Positions 10,047-17,566 of a DNA stretch of 38,277 bases are shown piece after piece (position 1 is the first letter of the stretch; every line of letters starts with the position of its first letter). The DNA is taken from contig CACXWH010000012.1 of assembly GCA_902771225.1 (NCBI GenBank), positions 1 to 38,277 of the forward strand, in the 5' to 3' direction. The stretch is from an uncultured Methanobrevibacter sp. (GTDB lineage: Archaea > Methanobacteriota > Methanobacteria > Methanobacteriales > Methanobacteriaceae). The position numbers and the translations under genes are program-made. A model generated the notes under the pieces. It saw only the letters and a list, made by a program, of their open reading frames with translations, did no database searches and was not told where the DNA came from.

Positions 10047-10344
10047 ATTGAATATTTAATATATTATCTAGACCAGATACGACAATTATATCTTTTATCA
10101 TGTCTGGAGTGTTAATTATAGTAAATGGTATTGATTGAGGTTCTAATTTCTTTTGTGTCATGATTAAGACTCTTAATCCTGCACTTGAAATATATTCTAG
10201 TTTTTCAAAGTCAAGAATTAATGAATCAAATTTTCCCATTTCATCGTTAATTTCATTTTCAAAATCCGGAGCAGTAACAGTATCAATTTGATTATCAACT
10301 TTGATAGTTAATTCTTTGTCATTATATATTTTTTCAACATTCAT
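10045..10344 (-). CDS. STAS-domain protein, anti-sigma-factor-antagonist-like
   Basis: A 99-residue single-domain STAS protein of the SpoIIAA/RsbV type. In bacteria such proteins are phosphorylated on Ser/Thr by an anti-sigma kinase and switch partners with it; methanogens have no bacterial sigma factors, so the partner here must be something else. The signature is LDFEKLEYISSAGLRVL at about 44-60. Ser53 and Ser54 are candidate phosphorylation sites, and SSAG replaces DSSG, a common variant in this family. The start is supported by GGAGG at 10353-10357, eight bases upstream of ATG, with a TATA-like TTTATATA about 40 bases upstream. It converges on the MATE gene, whose C-terminal domain resembles the matching kinase. 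No phosphatase or separate kinase gene is present in this window. Confidence 0.88.
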   Translation of the reverse strand: MNVEKIYNDKELTIKVDNQIDTVTAPDFENEINDEMGKFDSLILDFEKLEYISSAGLRVLIMTQKKLEPQSIPFTIINTPDMIKDIIVVSGLDNILNIQ

Positions 10345-10352
10345 GTTATCGC

Positions 10353-10389
10353 CTCCTATTAATCTTATGTATTATTTTAATTTATATAC
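10353..10389 (-). promoter_or_regulatory. TATA box and Shine-Dalgarno site of the STAS gene
   Basis: On the minus strand a TATA-like AGTATATAAATT (centre about 10385) is followed about 30 bases later by AGGAGGC and then, after a short gap, by the ATG at 10344. Spacing fits an archaeal promoter with a short leader. Prediction from sequence only. Confidence 0.5.
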
Positions 10390-10503
10390 TTTCTTGAAAT
10401 ATTTCACATGAAAGACATTTTGTTCATTTATTTGAAATATAATTTATATGCAATTTACTTGCTAGATTAGTTTTAAATATTTTAATTAATATAAACTTAT
10501 GGG

Positions 10504-10769
10504 ATGATTAAGAGAATTTGTTTTTTTGTTGAGGGGTTATTTATATGGCCTTAGGGGTTGCATTTTCAATTAAATCAACTTTTGGAACGATTCCTATCAG
10601 TTCAATATCATATTCTCTTGTTTTGGTGTGTTATTTCTATACAAATCCTTTTGAAAGCGTTAATATCGGAACTGTAATTTCTGCATTTTTAGTTGGATTT
10701 ACATTAAGACAAATTGCAAAATTATATAATCATATGACGGGCAAAGATATTAGTATTGTTAACAAATGA
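10504..10769 (+). pseudogene. Degraded YczE/YitT-like (DUF6198-type) membrane protein, frameshifted and internally deleted
   Basis: The readable frame from 10545 (74 residues) begins MALGVAFSIKSTFGTIPISS, which resembles the first helix of YczE/YitT-type membrane proteins. It then jumps to NIGTVISAFLVGFTLR, which resembles their last helix. Family members are about 200 residues, so roughly 130 residues of the centre are missing. A second ATG at 10504 in another frame gives MIKRICFFVEGLFIWP before a stop. Joined by one frameshift (GLFI to MALG) this looks like the proper N-terminus. GAGGGG at 10531-10536 could still drive translation from 10545, so a short membrane peptide may be made. The stop is ten bases before mptE. 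Family assignment is from recalled patterns, not a search. Confidence 0.55.
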
Positions 10770-10778
10770 GGTAAAAAC

Positions 10779-11498
10779 ATGGAATTCGGTGAGTGGAATA
10801 TATATTATAAAGAAATTCTTAATGACTTTGGATTTTCTCGTGAAGATGATGAAAGATGCGCTCAATTATTAGATGAGATTTTGTCTGAAGAGGCATGTTT
10901 AACACTCGAAGATTTAAGTAAAATAGTAGGTTTTTCAGACAAGTTTATTGTATTTGGTGCGGGCCCATCACTTAAAGACCATATTAAAGAACTTAAGGAA
11001 AGTCGTGATTTAAAAGATTATGTGTTGGTGGCAGCTGATGGAGCTACAACAGCATTAATAGAAGAAAGAATTGCACCAGATATTGTTGTGACCGATTTGG
11101 ATGGAAATTTGGATGATATTTTATTGGCTAATCTAAAAGGAGCAAACATTGTTGTACATGCTCATGGCGATAATTCAGATAAAATCGTTCAGATAACTCC
11201 TTATTTCACAAATGTCCTGGGCACTACTCAGGCTCAGCCATTAAGCAACGTATATAACTTTGGCGGATTTACAGATGGTGACAGAGCAATATTTTTAGCA
11301 GTAGCATTGGGAGCATCTGAAATTATTCTTGCAGGAATGGACTTTGGCGAAATAGTAACTAAATACTCAAGACCTAACCTGCCGGATATTACAGGACCTG
11401 CTGATGAAATTAAACGTAAAAAGTTACAGTATGCAGAAAAATTAACAAATTGGATAATTGATAATGAGAATGTAGAAATAATCAATTTAAAAGAATAA
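10779..11498 (+). CDS. mptE: 6-hydroxymethyl-7,8-dihydropterin pyrophosphokinase (MptE, DUF115 family)
   Basis: Cytoplasmic enzyme of 239 residues that transfers pyrophosphate from ATP to 6-hydroxymethyl-7,8-dihydropterin in tetrahydromethanopterin biosynthesis. It is unrelated to bacterial FolK. DUF115/MptE landmarks are visible: FGAGPSL at 59-65, AADGAT at 85-90, VVTDLDGN at 103-110, HAHGDN at 127-132, FGGFTDGDRA at 161-170 and LAGMDFG at 184-190. The length fits the archaeal family. The start has GAGGT nine bases upstream, overlapping the TGA of the degraded gene before it. A T-run directly after the stop probably ends the transcript. It supplies the C1 carrier of methanogenesis and so points to a methanogen. 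Confidence 0.93.
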   Translation: MEFGEWNIYYKEILNDFGFSREDDERCAQLLDEILSEEACLTLEDLSKIVGFSDKFIVFGAGPSLKDHIKELKESRDLKDYVLVAADGATTALIEERIAPDIVVTDLDGNLDDILLANLKGANIVVHAHGDNSDKIVQITPYFTNVLGTTQAQPLSNVYNFGGFTDGDRAIFLAVALGASEIILAGMDFGEIVTKYSRPNLPDITGPADEIKRKKLQYAEKLTNWIIDNENVEIINLKE

Positions 11499-11505
11499 TT
11501 TTTTT
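11499..11505 (+). terminator. Oligo-T terminator after mptE
   Basis: Seven consecutive T begin right after the mptE stop codon with no evident hairpin, which is the usual archaeal termination signal. Confidence 0.45.
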
Positions 11506-11531
11506 AATAATTAATTACAAATTTAGATACT

Positions 11532-12641
11532 ATGGGAATTGAAGATATTTTAATGCATGATGAAAGCCTTTTTCAAAATATTAATGCATTTGATCCAGAT
11601 TACTTGCCTCCAAATTATAATTACAGGGATACTCAAATGGAAGCAATGGCAATGGCAATAAGACCAGCAATGCGTGGAGGACAACCATCAAATGCAGTAG
11701 TGCTTGGCTCACCTGCAACCGGAAAAACTACAGCAATTAAAAAAGTATATGAACTTGTTGAAAAAAACACTGAAAAAGTTGTATGTGTTTATATTAACTG
11801 TCAATTACACACAACGAGATTCGGCATCATATCTCAAGTTCACAAAAAGATTTTTGGGTTTTTACCTCCTGAAACAGGTGTTCCATTTGCAAGAATTTAT
11901 GAAAAGGTCATGCTGGAACTTCAAAAAAATAACCAATCATTAATATTGGCATTGGATGATGTTAATTATTTATTCCAAAGTAACAATGCAAATAAATTAT
12001 TTTATGATATATTGAGGGCATACGAAGAATATTCCGGTGTTAAAACAGCTATTTTTGCAATATTATCAGATTTAGAATTTAAATATGCTTTTGATAAAAA
12101 TGTCAATACTGTTTTTATTCCTCAAGAAATTACATTCCCGCCTTATTCTTACTCTGAAGTTGAAGATATCCTAAGAGACAGAGTCAATGCAGGGTTTTTC
12201 CCGGGTGTTTTAAGTGATGATATTTTAGAGCAAATTGCAATGTATACATTTGACAATGGTGATTTAAGAACTGGAATCAATCTTTTAAGAAGCTGCGGAA
12301 ATATTGCAGAAGCCGATGCATCACGCGAAATAACTCAAAAACACTTTGATGAAGCTATTGATTCACTAGTTTCAGTCAATGTGTCTCAGATATTATTGTC
12401 ATTAACTGATAATGAACGTAAATTGCTTAAACTAATAACTCAAAGTAAAGAATGTATTTTGGCCGGAGAACTTGGTGAAGCATTTAAAGAAAAAGAAAAA
12501 GTTAGTTATTCAGTATACAATAGAACTCTTGATAAACTGGAATTTTTAAGATTAATAGATACAAAATATACAGGATCAGGGTCCAGGGGTAATTCACGTG
12601 AAATAATCCTTCGTTTCAACCCTGATGATTTTGATATTTAA
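11532..12641 (+). CDS. cdc6: ORC1/Cdc6-type replication initiator (AAA+ and winged helix)
   Basis: Origin-binding and helicase-loading protein of 369 residues. The Walker A motif is GSPATGKT at 59-66 and Walker B is LILALDDVNYL at 137-147. A sensor-2-like region, GDLRTGINLLRSCGNIAE, begins at 243, and a C-terminal winged-helix domain (about 285-369) should bind origin repeats. The usual acidic pair in Walker B (DE) is here DD followed by VN, which may alter ATP hydrolysis. The length is typical. There is no Shine-Dalgarno site; an AT-rich TATA-like stretch at 11506-11519 lies about 20-25 bases before ATG, so a leaderless transcript is likely. Archaeal genomes often carry two or more cdc6 paralogues, and which one this is cannot be told here. 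I see no convincing array of origin boxes next to it. Confidence 0.92.
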   Translation: MGIEDILMHDESLFQNINAFDPDYLPPNYNYRDTQMEAMAMAIRPAMRGGQPSNAVVLGSPATGKTTAIKKVYELVEKNTEKVVCVYINCQLHTTRFGIISQVHKKIFGFLPPETGVPFARIYEKVMLELQKNNQSLILALDDVNYLFQSNNANKLFYDILRAYEEYSGVKTAIFAILSDLEFKYAFDKNVNTVFIPQEITFPPYSYSEVEDILRDRVNAGFFPGVLSDDILEQIAMYTFDNGDLRTGINLLRSCGNIAEADASREITQKHFDEAIDSLVSVNVSQILLSLTDNERKLLKLITQSKECILAGELGEAFKEKEKVSYSVYNRTLDKLEFLRLIDTKYTGSGSRGNSREIILRFNPDDFDI

Positions 12642-12678
12642 CCTGCATATTTTAAACGGAAGTTAGTTTTGTATTTAA

Positions 12679-12746
12679 AATTAGATTAATTGCAAGATAA
12701 CGCCCTTGTACTCATAGTTTTAAGGGTTTGGTATTTTAATCTAATT
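12679..12746. other. Two-stem inverted-repeat structure downstream of cdc6
   Basis: A perfect 11-bp inverted repeat (12679-12689 with 12736-12746, AATTAGATTAA/TTAATCTAATT) encloses a second stem, CCCTT at 12703-12707 with AAGGG at 12722-12726. It lies between convergent genes. It may be a transcript-end structure or a small structured RNA; it lacks the T-arm and anticodon features of a tRNA. Function unknown. Confidence 0.4.
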
Positions 12747-12759
12747 ATACTTTATCCCA

Positions 12760-12939
12760 TTATAAAAGATATGGGTTTTGTGCTGTTACAACAGAAAGCA
12801 CAGATAAAAGTAACACTACAAATACTGTGAGCGTTACCATGCAAGCATTAATGTCTATATTTGAATAAGCAATCTCATCAATTATTGAAGTTTTTTTCCT
12901 CAAATCTGCTCTTTTTTTAGTATCGGTATTTTTGAACAT
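12760..12939 (-). CDS. Small single-helix membrane protein, function unknown
   Basis: About 59 residues from the ATG at 12939. A GTG nine bases upstream (12948) is also in frame but lies in the GTGATGTGATT stretch that probably serves as the ribosome-binding site. The N-terminal half is charged (KNTDTKKRADLRKKT), followed by a single hydrophobic helix VTLTVFVVLLLSVLSVVTA close to the C-terminus, so a small tail-anchored or inner-membrane protein is likely. It diverges from the archease gene and seems to share one central TATA element with it. I do not recognise a named family. Confidence 0.6.
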   Translation of the reverse strand: MFKNTDTKKRADLRKKTSIIDEIAYSNIDINACMVTLTVFVVLLLSVLSVVTAQNPYLL

Positions 12940-12975
12940 AATAATCACATCACTATATTTAAGTTGTTTGGTATC

Positions 12976-12987
12976 AATATATAAGCA
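12976..12987. promoter_or_regulatory. Shared TATA element of a divergent promoter
   Basis: CAATATATAAGC is nearly palindromic at its core. It lies about 47 bases upstream of the archease ATG (plus) and about 37 bases upstream of the small membrane-protein ATG (minus). No better TATA box is visible for either gene, so one element may serve both directions. Confidence 0.45.
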
Positions 12988-13032
12988 AAGAGATAGAGAG
13001 CATTTGACAACTATTATTTCAAAGGTAAAATC

Positions 13033-13455
13033 ATGAAAAAATTTGAATATTTTGATGTTACAGCAGATATAGGCTTTTATGCATTTGGCAATACTTTAAA
13101 TGAATCTTTTGAAAATGCCGGGCTTGCTATATTTAACATAATATCTAATACAAACAATATAAGTCCAGAAAAATCAATAGAATTTGAAATAACGTCTGAA
13201 GATGATGTATCATTATTATATGACTATCTGGAGGAATTATTATTTTATCATGAAGTTGAATTCATGTTATTTAGTGAGTTTAATGTCCAAATTGATGAAA
13301 TTGATGGTAGTTATAACCTTAAAGCATGTATAAAAGGTGAAAATATAAATTGGGATAAACATGATAGGAATTGTGAAATAAAAGCAATAACATTCCATCA
13401 GATGGAAGTTAATGTATCAGATGCTGTAAGGCTCAGAGCAATTGTTGACTTATAA
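13033..13455 (+). CDS. Archease
   Basis: Small cytoplasmic protein of 140 residues. The family acts as a partner of RtcB RNA ligase, speeding guanylylation and turnover in tRNA splicing and repair. The N-terminal signature is FDVTADIGFYAFG (about 7-19, with Asp12). The C-terminal signature is HDRNCEIKAITFHQMEV (about 110-126), and it ends in VDL with Asp139, matching the two conserved acidic positions of the family. Length is as expected. AAAGGT lies seven bases before ATG. RtcB itself is not in this window. The usual DHTAD reads DVTAD here, a mild variant. Confidence 0.9.
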   Translation: MKKFEYFDVTADIGFYAFGNTLNESFENAGLAIFNIISNTNNISPEKSIEFEITSEDDVSLLYDYLEELLFYHEVEFMLFSEFNVQIDEIDGSYNLKACIKGENINWDKHDRNCEIKAITFHQMEVNVSDAVRLRAIVDL

Positions 13456-13535
13456 TTTTGAACCATCTTCTCTTGCATAAGCCGAAAAATTTTTTCACAA
13501 AAATGTTAAATAAAATAGTAAATAAATAGTGTAAC

Positions 13536-13856
13536 ATGAAAAGAATTAAAACTATATCCCGATTATTTGAACAGATATGTGGTGTTTTGGGTTCATTTTT
13601 ATGTTTGACATCTGGATCCTTCATATTGCTGATTGAAAGTGGTGGTGCTCAAGGAAATTCATTTTTAGCAATATTGGCTATTATTGGGGCTTTTATAGGT
13701 TTTATATCTTCCTATTATGTTAATAAAAGTTCGGAAAGTGCTGGTGTAGGGTTTATAGTAGCAGCAATACTTGTATTGATTGGAACACCTCATTTGGCTA
13801 AATTATGTTCCATACTACTTTTAATTGCAGGAATATCTGCATTATTCAGAAAATAA
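13536..13856 (+). CDS. Small multi-helix membrane protein (possibly DUF4064-like)
   Basis: A protein of 106 residues with three or four hydrophobic segments: about 15-35 (CGVLGSFLCLTSGSFILLI), 42-60, 70-85 and 88-103. It starts with a short basic N-terminus (MKRIKTISR) and ends in LFRK. The pattern resembles small DUF4064-type membrane proteins of unknown function, but the match is not specific. No clear Shine-Dalgarno site is present; the TATA-like TTAAATAAAATA about 25 bases upstream suggests a leaderless start. A hairpin and T-run follow the stop. Confidence 0.6.
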   Translation: MKRIKTISRLFEQICGVLGSFLCLTSGSFILLIESGGAQGNSFLAILAIIGAFIGFISSYYVNKSSESAGVGFIVAAILVLIGTPHLAKLCSILLLIAGISALFRK

Positions 13857-13875
13857 TGGCTTATCACCATAATAT

Positions 13876-13920
13876 AACTTATTTTAAATTTTCATTTTTA
13901 AATAAGTTAACTTTTTTTTT
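13876..13920 (+). terminator. Hairpin and T-run after the small membrane protein
   Basis: AACTTATTT (13876-13884) pairs with AAATAAGTT (13900-13908), followed by nine T at 13912-13920. It lies about 20 bases after the stop at 13856 and points in the same direction. The rest of the gap up to 14035 is AT-rich, with a small GACCT/AGGTC hairpin at 13924-13938 and nothing else I can assign. Confidence 0.65.
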
Positions 13921-14033
13921 ATTGACCTATCAAAGGTCTTTGAAGATAAATATTGGATTTAAAAGTAATAAAAACTATTTATATAATCTTTTCATTATTA
14001 GTAAAGGATATATATTAACCATAGTCAATATTA

Positions 14034-14071
14034 ATTAAAAAGAAAAAGGAAGGGTTAAATAATTAACCCTT
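14034..14071 (-). terminator. Hairpin terminator including the stop codon of the 14-kb adhesin
   Basis: AAGGGTTAA (14050-14058) pairs perfectly with TTAACCCTT (14063-14071), which contains the stop codon. On the minus strand it is followed by a T-rich tail (A-rich at 14034-14047 on plus). It is the same design as at the ends of the other adhesin genes in the window. Confidence 0.6.
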
Positions 14072-16648
14072 AATAATAATTGTGTTTGCAGTTTTCAATC
14101 CATCATATTCGGAGGTGATGATATATTCGCCAGCCATCAAATTGATGTTTAGCTTAGCTATTCCATTGGAATCGCTAATTTTATTGTAGAATACTCCGTT
14201 TATATTGAATGTTACTTTGGCATTGGATAAAGGATTACCTTGACCATCTAAAACAGTTACGTTGAATGTTGAGCCGTCTTTATAGGTCATTTCCAAATCG
14301 GCAGCATTCAATGTAGGCAGTACTGTGATGTTATAGGACATCTGAAGGCCGGTCAATGGATCAGTGGCTGTTAGGATGTATTTTCCAGGAGGTAAGTTAA
14401 TGTTTAAACGGGCAGTACCGTTTTCATTTGTTGTACGGTTGTAAAATACTCCATTAATGTTCATGGTAATGTTAACATCTGCTACAGGATTTCCTTCACT
14501 GTCAATCAAGTCAATATAGAACTGGGAAGCATTCTTGTAGTATTTAACTAGGTTTTCAGCTATTAATGTAGGCAATACTGTAATGTTATTTTCAACTGTA
14601 AAGTTATTGTAGCTAGTTTTAATTGTGTAATCGCCAGGTCCTAGGTTAATGGCCATTGAAGCGGTTCCGTTTTCATTACTGATTCTAGTATAGTTTTTGC
14701 CGTTTATCTCAAAGGTAACTGTTTCGTTGGCCACACCGATTTTTGCCTCAAACTTGGAGTCATTTTTATAGATTTTGACTAAGTCTTGGGTGCAAATTTC
14801 AGCAACATAAATCCAATTGGTTACAAATTCATTGGTTCTAACATTATATGAAGTTATGGAATGATTTCCATTGTCTAATTTCAATTTATTAAGATTTAAA
14901 CTACATATGCCTTCATCATCGACGTATCTACTTCTAATAACACCATCCATATAGAAATCAATCTCTGAATTTTCTGCTAGAACAGTTCCATTTTCATCTA
15001 AACAGTATACATCAAAAGTGGAAGCGTTTCCACGTGGAACAATCAAATTATCGCTAAATAATGTTTTTTTGACAATAATTTTGGAACTTGTTTCCGCATC
15101 AAACCAGTCTGTTCCATAGTATATGAAGGCATCATACTCTCCAGGCTGCAACATGATAGAAAATGCCGCATAGCCGTCTGGTGTGACTTTGCGATAATAA
15201 CTGGATCCGTTAATTGTGATGGATACTCTCTCGCCGATTAGGGGAACGCCATCTTCATCTGTCAGATATACTTTCATACTCTTGAAGTAAGTTTTGTATG
15301 TTGTGACATTTTCCGCTTTTAAAATAGCTGCTTCATTTGTTGCATAAGCGGATACCTCCATCTCTTCATCAATGCCTTCAACATGGCCCCTGATTTTATA
15401 ATGTCCTTTAGCCTTTGCATAGACACTTAAAATGATTTCTTTAGAACTGTTAGTTGCAGGTAAATCCCAGTATAATTTATGTTGGGTTGAATCAATACTA
15501 TAATTTCCTTGGAAAACTACTGCATTAATAAATTCCACATTTTCTCCATCCAAATCAAATACGACAGTTCTCTCATCAACAATATTATTTATTTTAAAGT
15601 ATACGGGAGTATATCTGTCAATATATGCAATATTTGGACTGCGGACAACCTCAAATGTTGAATTTACGGGTTGATTTTCAAAAATGTGAGTTGTAATATA
15701 TAGCTTGTCCGGATTTTGAGGAATTTCTGCTTGGCTATATCGGGCATCATTAAAATAGCAATAGGTAACAATTTTTGAAGTGTTCAATCCGACATTATGG
15801 CCGTTATCGTTAGTCACATAAATGTCGACACCATATTTTTGTCCTTTAGATGTATCATGTGCCTTATAATCATAAGAATAAAGGTTACGTCTATTAAAAC
15901 CAGTGTCCTCATAAGAACAAATATCAATAATCGCATCGACAGGATTCATTGAATAATCATTATAATTTCCATTACGAAAACTAGGATAGATATTTGGAAT
16001 AACTAAAAATTCTCCAGGTTTTAAAGTTCCGAATATGCAAGTTTCACCGTAAGCTATTCCATATCTCCCATCGGGGGCCTTAATTAAAAAGTGACCGTAG
16101 TCGCCATATACAGGCTTATGAAAAATATCTCTAATCTGGTCAAGGCCATCTTGTGTAATATTCTTGGTAAGAAGCATTTCAAAAGCAATATTTTCTAAAG
16201 CAATGGTGTCACTGACATTTGAAGAATCACCACCATGACTAGCAATCCATCCGTCCTCAGTAATGATTGCATGAATAAAATGATTGGCTGGACTGTCTAT
16301 TTCCTGTACAATGACTTCCATGTCTCCCAAACTTTTATTATGTATAACTACTCCACGACCATTGAGCGCACTATCCTGCCTAAAAGCAAATACTGTTTCA
16401 TTTTCTTCCTGTATAACGAATGAACAACATTCGGAGTCTAATCTATCAAAATTTGAATCAGAATCTGTTTGGTTCACATCATTAATATCAGATAGACTTT
16501 CTTCTTGGATAGCTATGAAACTACCTTCTGAATCAGATTTATCAAAATTTAAATTAAGATCGCTTAGATTTACATCATCAATAGCCGATACGTTAGCTAT
16601 TGAAATAAATACTAAAAAAACCAGAAATATTATAAATTTTCTATTCAT
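14063..16648 (-). CDS. Secreted adhesin-like protein with an unassigned N-terminal domain and C-terminal Ig-like repeats
   Basis: About 861 residues. I place the start at the ATG at 16648 because GGAGG at 16654-16658 sits five bases before it; the in-frame ATG at 16660 overlaps that site. The signal peptide is MNRKFIIFLVFLVFISIANVSA. A short acidic linker carries an imperfect duplication (NFDKSDSEGSFIAIQEES / NFDRLDSECCSFVIQEEN). Residues about 86-230 form a compact domain (FAFRQDSALNGRGVVI, DGWIASHGG, YGHFLIKAPDGRYGIAYGE) that I cannot name. A DUF11-like beta domain follows (about 350-435), then Ig-like segments, then the three repeats shared with the protease genes downstream. There is no beta-helix, no papain motif, no sortase motif and no C-terminal membrane anchor. 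It is probably exported and bound to the pseudomurein wall through the C-terminal repeats (inference). Confidence 0.85.
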   Translation of the reverse strand: MNRKFIIFLVFLVFISIANVSAIDDVNLSDLNLNFDKSDSEGSFIAIQEESLSDINDVNQTDSDSNFDRLDSECCSFVIQEENETVFAFRQDSALNGRGVVIHNKSLGDMEVIVQEIDSPANHFIHAIITEDGWIASHGGDSSNVSDTIALENIAFEMLLTKNITQDGLDQIRDIFHKPVYGDYGHFLIKAPDGRYGIAYGETCIFGTLKPGEFLVIPNIYPSFRNGNYNDYSMNPVDAIIDICSYEDTGFNRRNLYSYDYKAHDTSKGQKYGVDIYVTNDNGHNVGLNTSKIVTYCYFNDARYSQAEIPQNPDKLYITTHIFENQPVNSTFEVVRSPNIAYIDRYTPVYFKINNIVDERTVVFDLDGENVEFINAVVFQGNYSIDSTQHKLYWDLPATNSSKEIILSVYAKAKGHYKIRGHVEGIDEEMEVSAYATNEAAILKAENVTTYKTYFKSMKVYLTDEDGVPLIGERVSITINGSSYYRKVTPDGYAAFSIMLQPGEYDAFIYYGTDWFDAETSSKIIVKKTLFSDNLIVPRGNASTFDVYCLDENGTVLAENSEIDFYMDGVIRSRYVDDEGICSLNLNKLKLDNGNHSITSYNVRTNEFVTNWIYVAEICTQDLVKIYKNDSKFEAKIGVANETVTFEINGKNYTRISNENGTASMAINLGPGDYTIKTSYNNFTVENNITVLPTLIAENLVKYYKNASQFYIDLIDSEGNPVADVNITMNINGVFYNRTTNENGTARLNINLPPGKYILTATDPLTGLQMSYNITVLPTLNAADLEMTYKDGSTFNVTVLDGQGNPLSNAKVTFNINGVFYNKISDSNGIAKLNINLMAGEYIITSEYDGLKTANTIIIKG

Positions 16649-16660
16649 AAAAACCTCCAT

Positions 16661-17169
16661 ATTAATAAACTATTCTGGGCATATGAATTTTTTTTGATAA
16701 AAATTCCCCCCTCCCCTAATTTTTTTATTTTATTTTTTTATGATTGTAATTATTCCTTAATTATAAAAATACAGATTTATTTTTATTAATTTTTAAAATA
16801 AATACAATAATCTCTTTAAATCTAAATATGGTGTGTTATATATTTATTTTTGATAAAAATGAAACACAAGTTAAATTTAGACCTCCGAGACTAAATTATA
16901 ATTTGTTGAAATAATTATTTAAAATTATGGATTCTAAAAAATCTACAGAAATTTTAGCATTCATTGATTCAAAGACTTAAATTATCAAATGAAAATATTA
17001 ATTTATTCATTCAAAACCTACAAAAATGTCTTTAAACAATTATGGAGTTACTTCTCAAAAGGAAATAATTAAATTATTATTGGAATTATAAATTTAATCT
17101 TGTTTGTAAAATGTCAATCAAAATTTGAAAAGCCTTTGATTAACTTACTCATTCTTAAAAACAAATATT
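16661..17169. other. AT-rich gap with no intact gene
   Basis: There are long T-runs at 16687-16740, a C-rich patch near 16706-16715 and the 5' leader of the minus-strand adhesin at the left. At 16927-17090 short broken frames occur (MDSKKSTEILAFIDSKT then a stop; LSNENINLFIQNLQKCL in another frame; NNYGVTSQKEIIKLLLEL in a third). They look like pieces of one small protein broken by frameshifts, but I cannot assign a family. It may be part of the same decayed locus as the MFS remnant that follows. Confidence 0.4.
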
Positions 17170-17366
17170 TCTTGGTGGGCACAACATTTATTCCGTTTGA
17201 TTGGTGCAGGGTTGGCACTGATGCCTGCAACAGCAGGACTTTGATTATGGTGTCAGATAAGGTCGGGAACGGTACTGCAGTCAACAATACTTTAAGGCAG
17301 ATTTTTGCAGCTATCGGTTCATCAATGGTCGTTGTAATGGTGCCTATTTTGGCAGAAGGTATCTAG
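17170..17366 (+). pseudogene. Remnant of an MFS multidrug exporter (EmrB/QacA-type C-terminal part)
   Basis: One frame reads FRLIGAGLALMPATAGL and then stops at about 17240. Another frame continues with SDKVGNGTAVNNTLRQIF and AAIGSSMVVVMVP up to the stop at 17366. Together they resemble the conserved region of 14-helix MFS drug exporters, where a GxGxGLxMPATT helix is followed by GTAxNNTLRQxGxAIG. A frameshift separates the halves and nothing of the first helices is readable, so the gene is dead. The next gene begins about 200 bases later. Confidence 0.6.
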
Positions 17367-17566
17367 ATTACAAATTGTAGTATTCAATTAGAATTCATTG
17401 TTTTTGCTTGTTTTATATGTTCTCATAATTATTTTAACTATTTTGTATATTGGTGATAAAGAAAATCTTAATATTTCTCAAGATATTTAGTAATATTTAT
17501 ATGTTATAATAAATAGAAATAAATATGACTCATTTAAAGGAGTTTTTAATTTATTAGGTGAAAATT

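Noticed and set aside
10385-10480. Repeated TTGAAAT / TTTCACATGAAA-like motifs upstream of the degraded membrane gene, considered as origin-recognition boxes
   Set aside because: Too short, irregular and AT-rich to separate from background, and not next to cdc6.
12679-12746. Structured element considered as a tRNA gene
   Set aside because: It lacks a T-arm GTTCRA motif, an anticodon arm and a proper acceptor stem.
16235-16697. Plus-strand frames of 62 and 137 codons opposite the N-terminus of the 14-kb adhesin
   Set aside because: The minus strand has a signal peptide and a good ribosome-binding site; the plus frames have no recognisable features.
17100-17180. First 25 or so codons of the 88-codon frame ending at 17366, considered as part of a real protein
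   Set aside because: Only the second half resembles an MFS exporter, and the neighbouring MFS motif lies in another frame, so the apparent N-terminus is out-of-frame translation.
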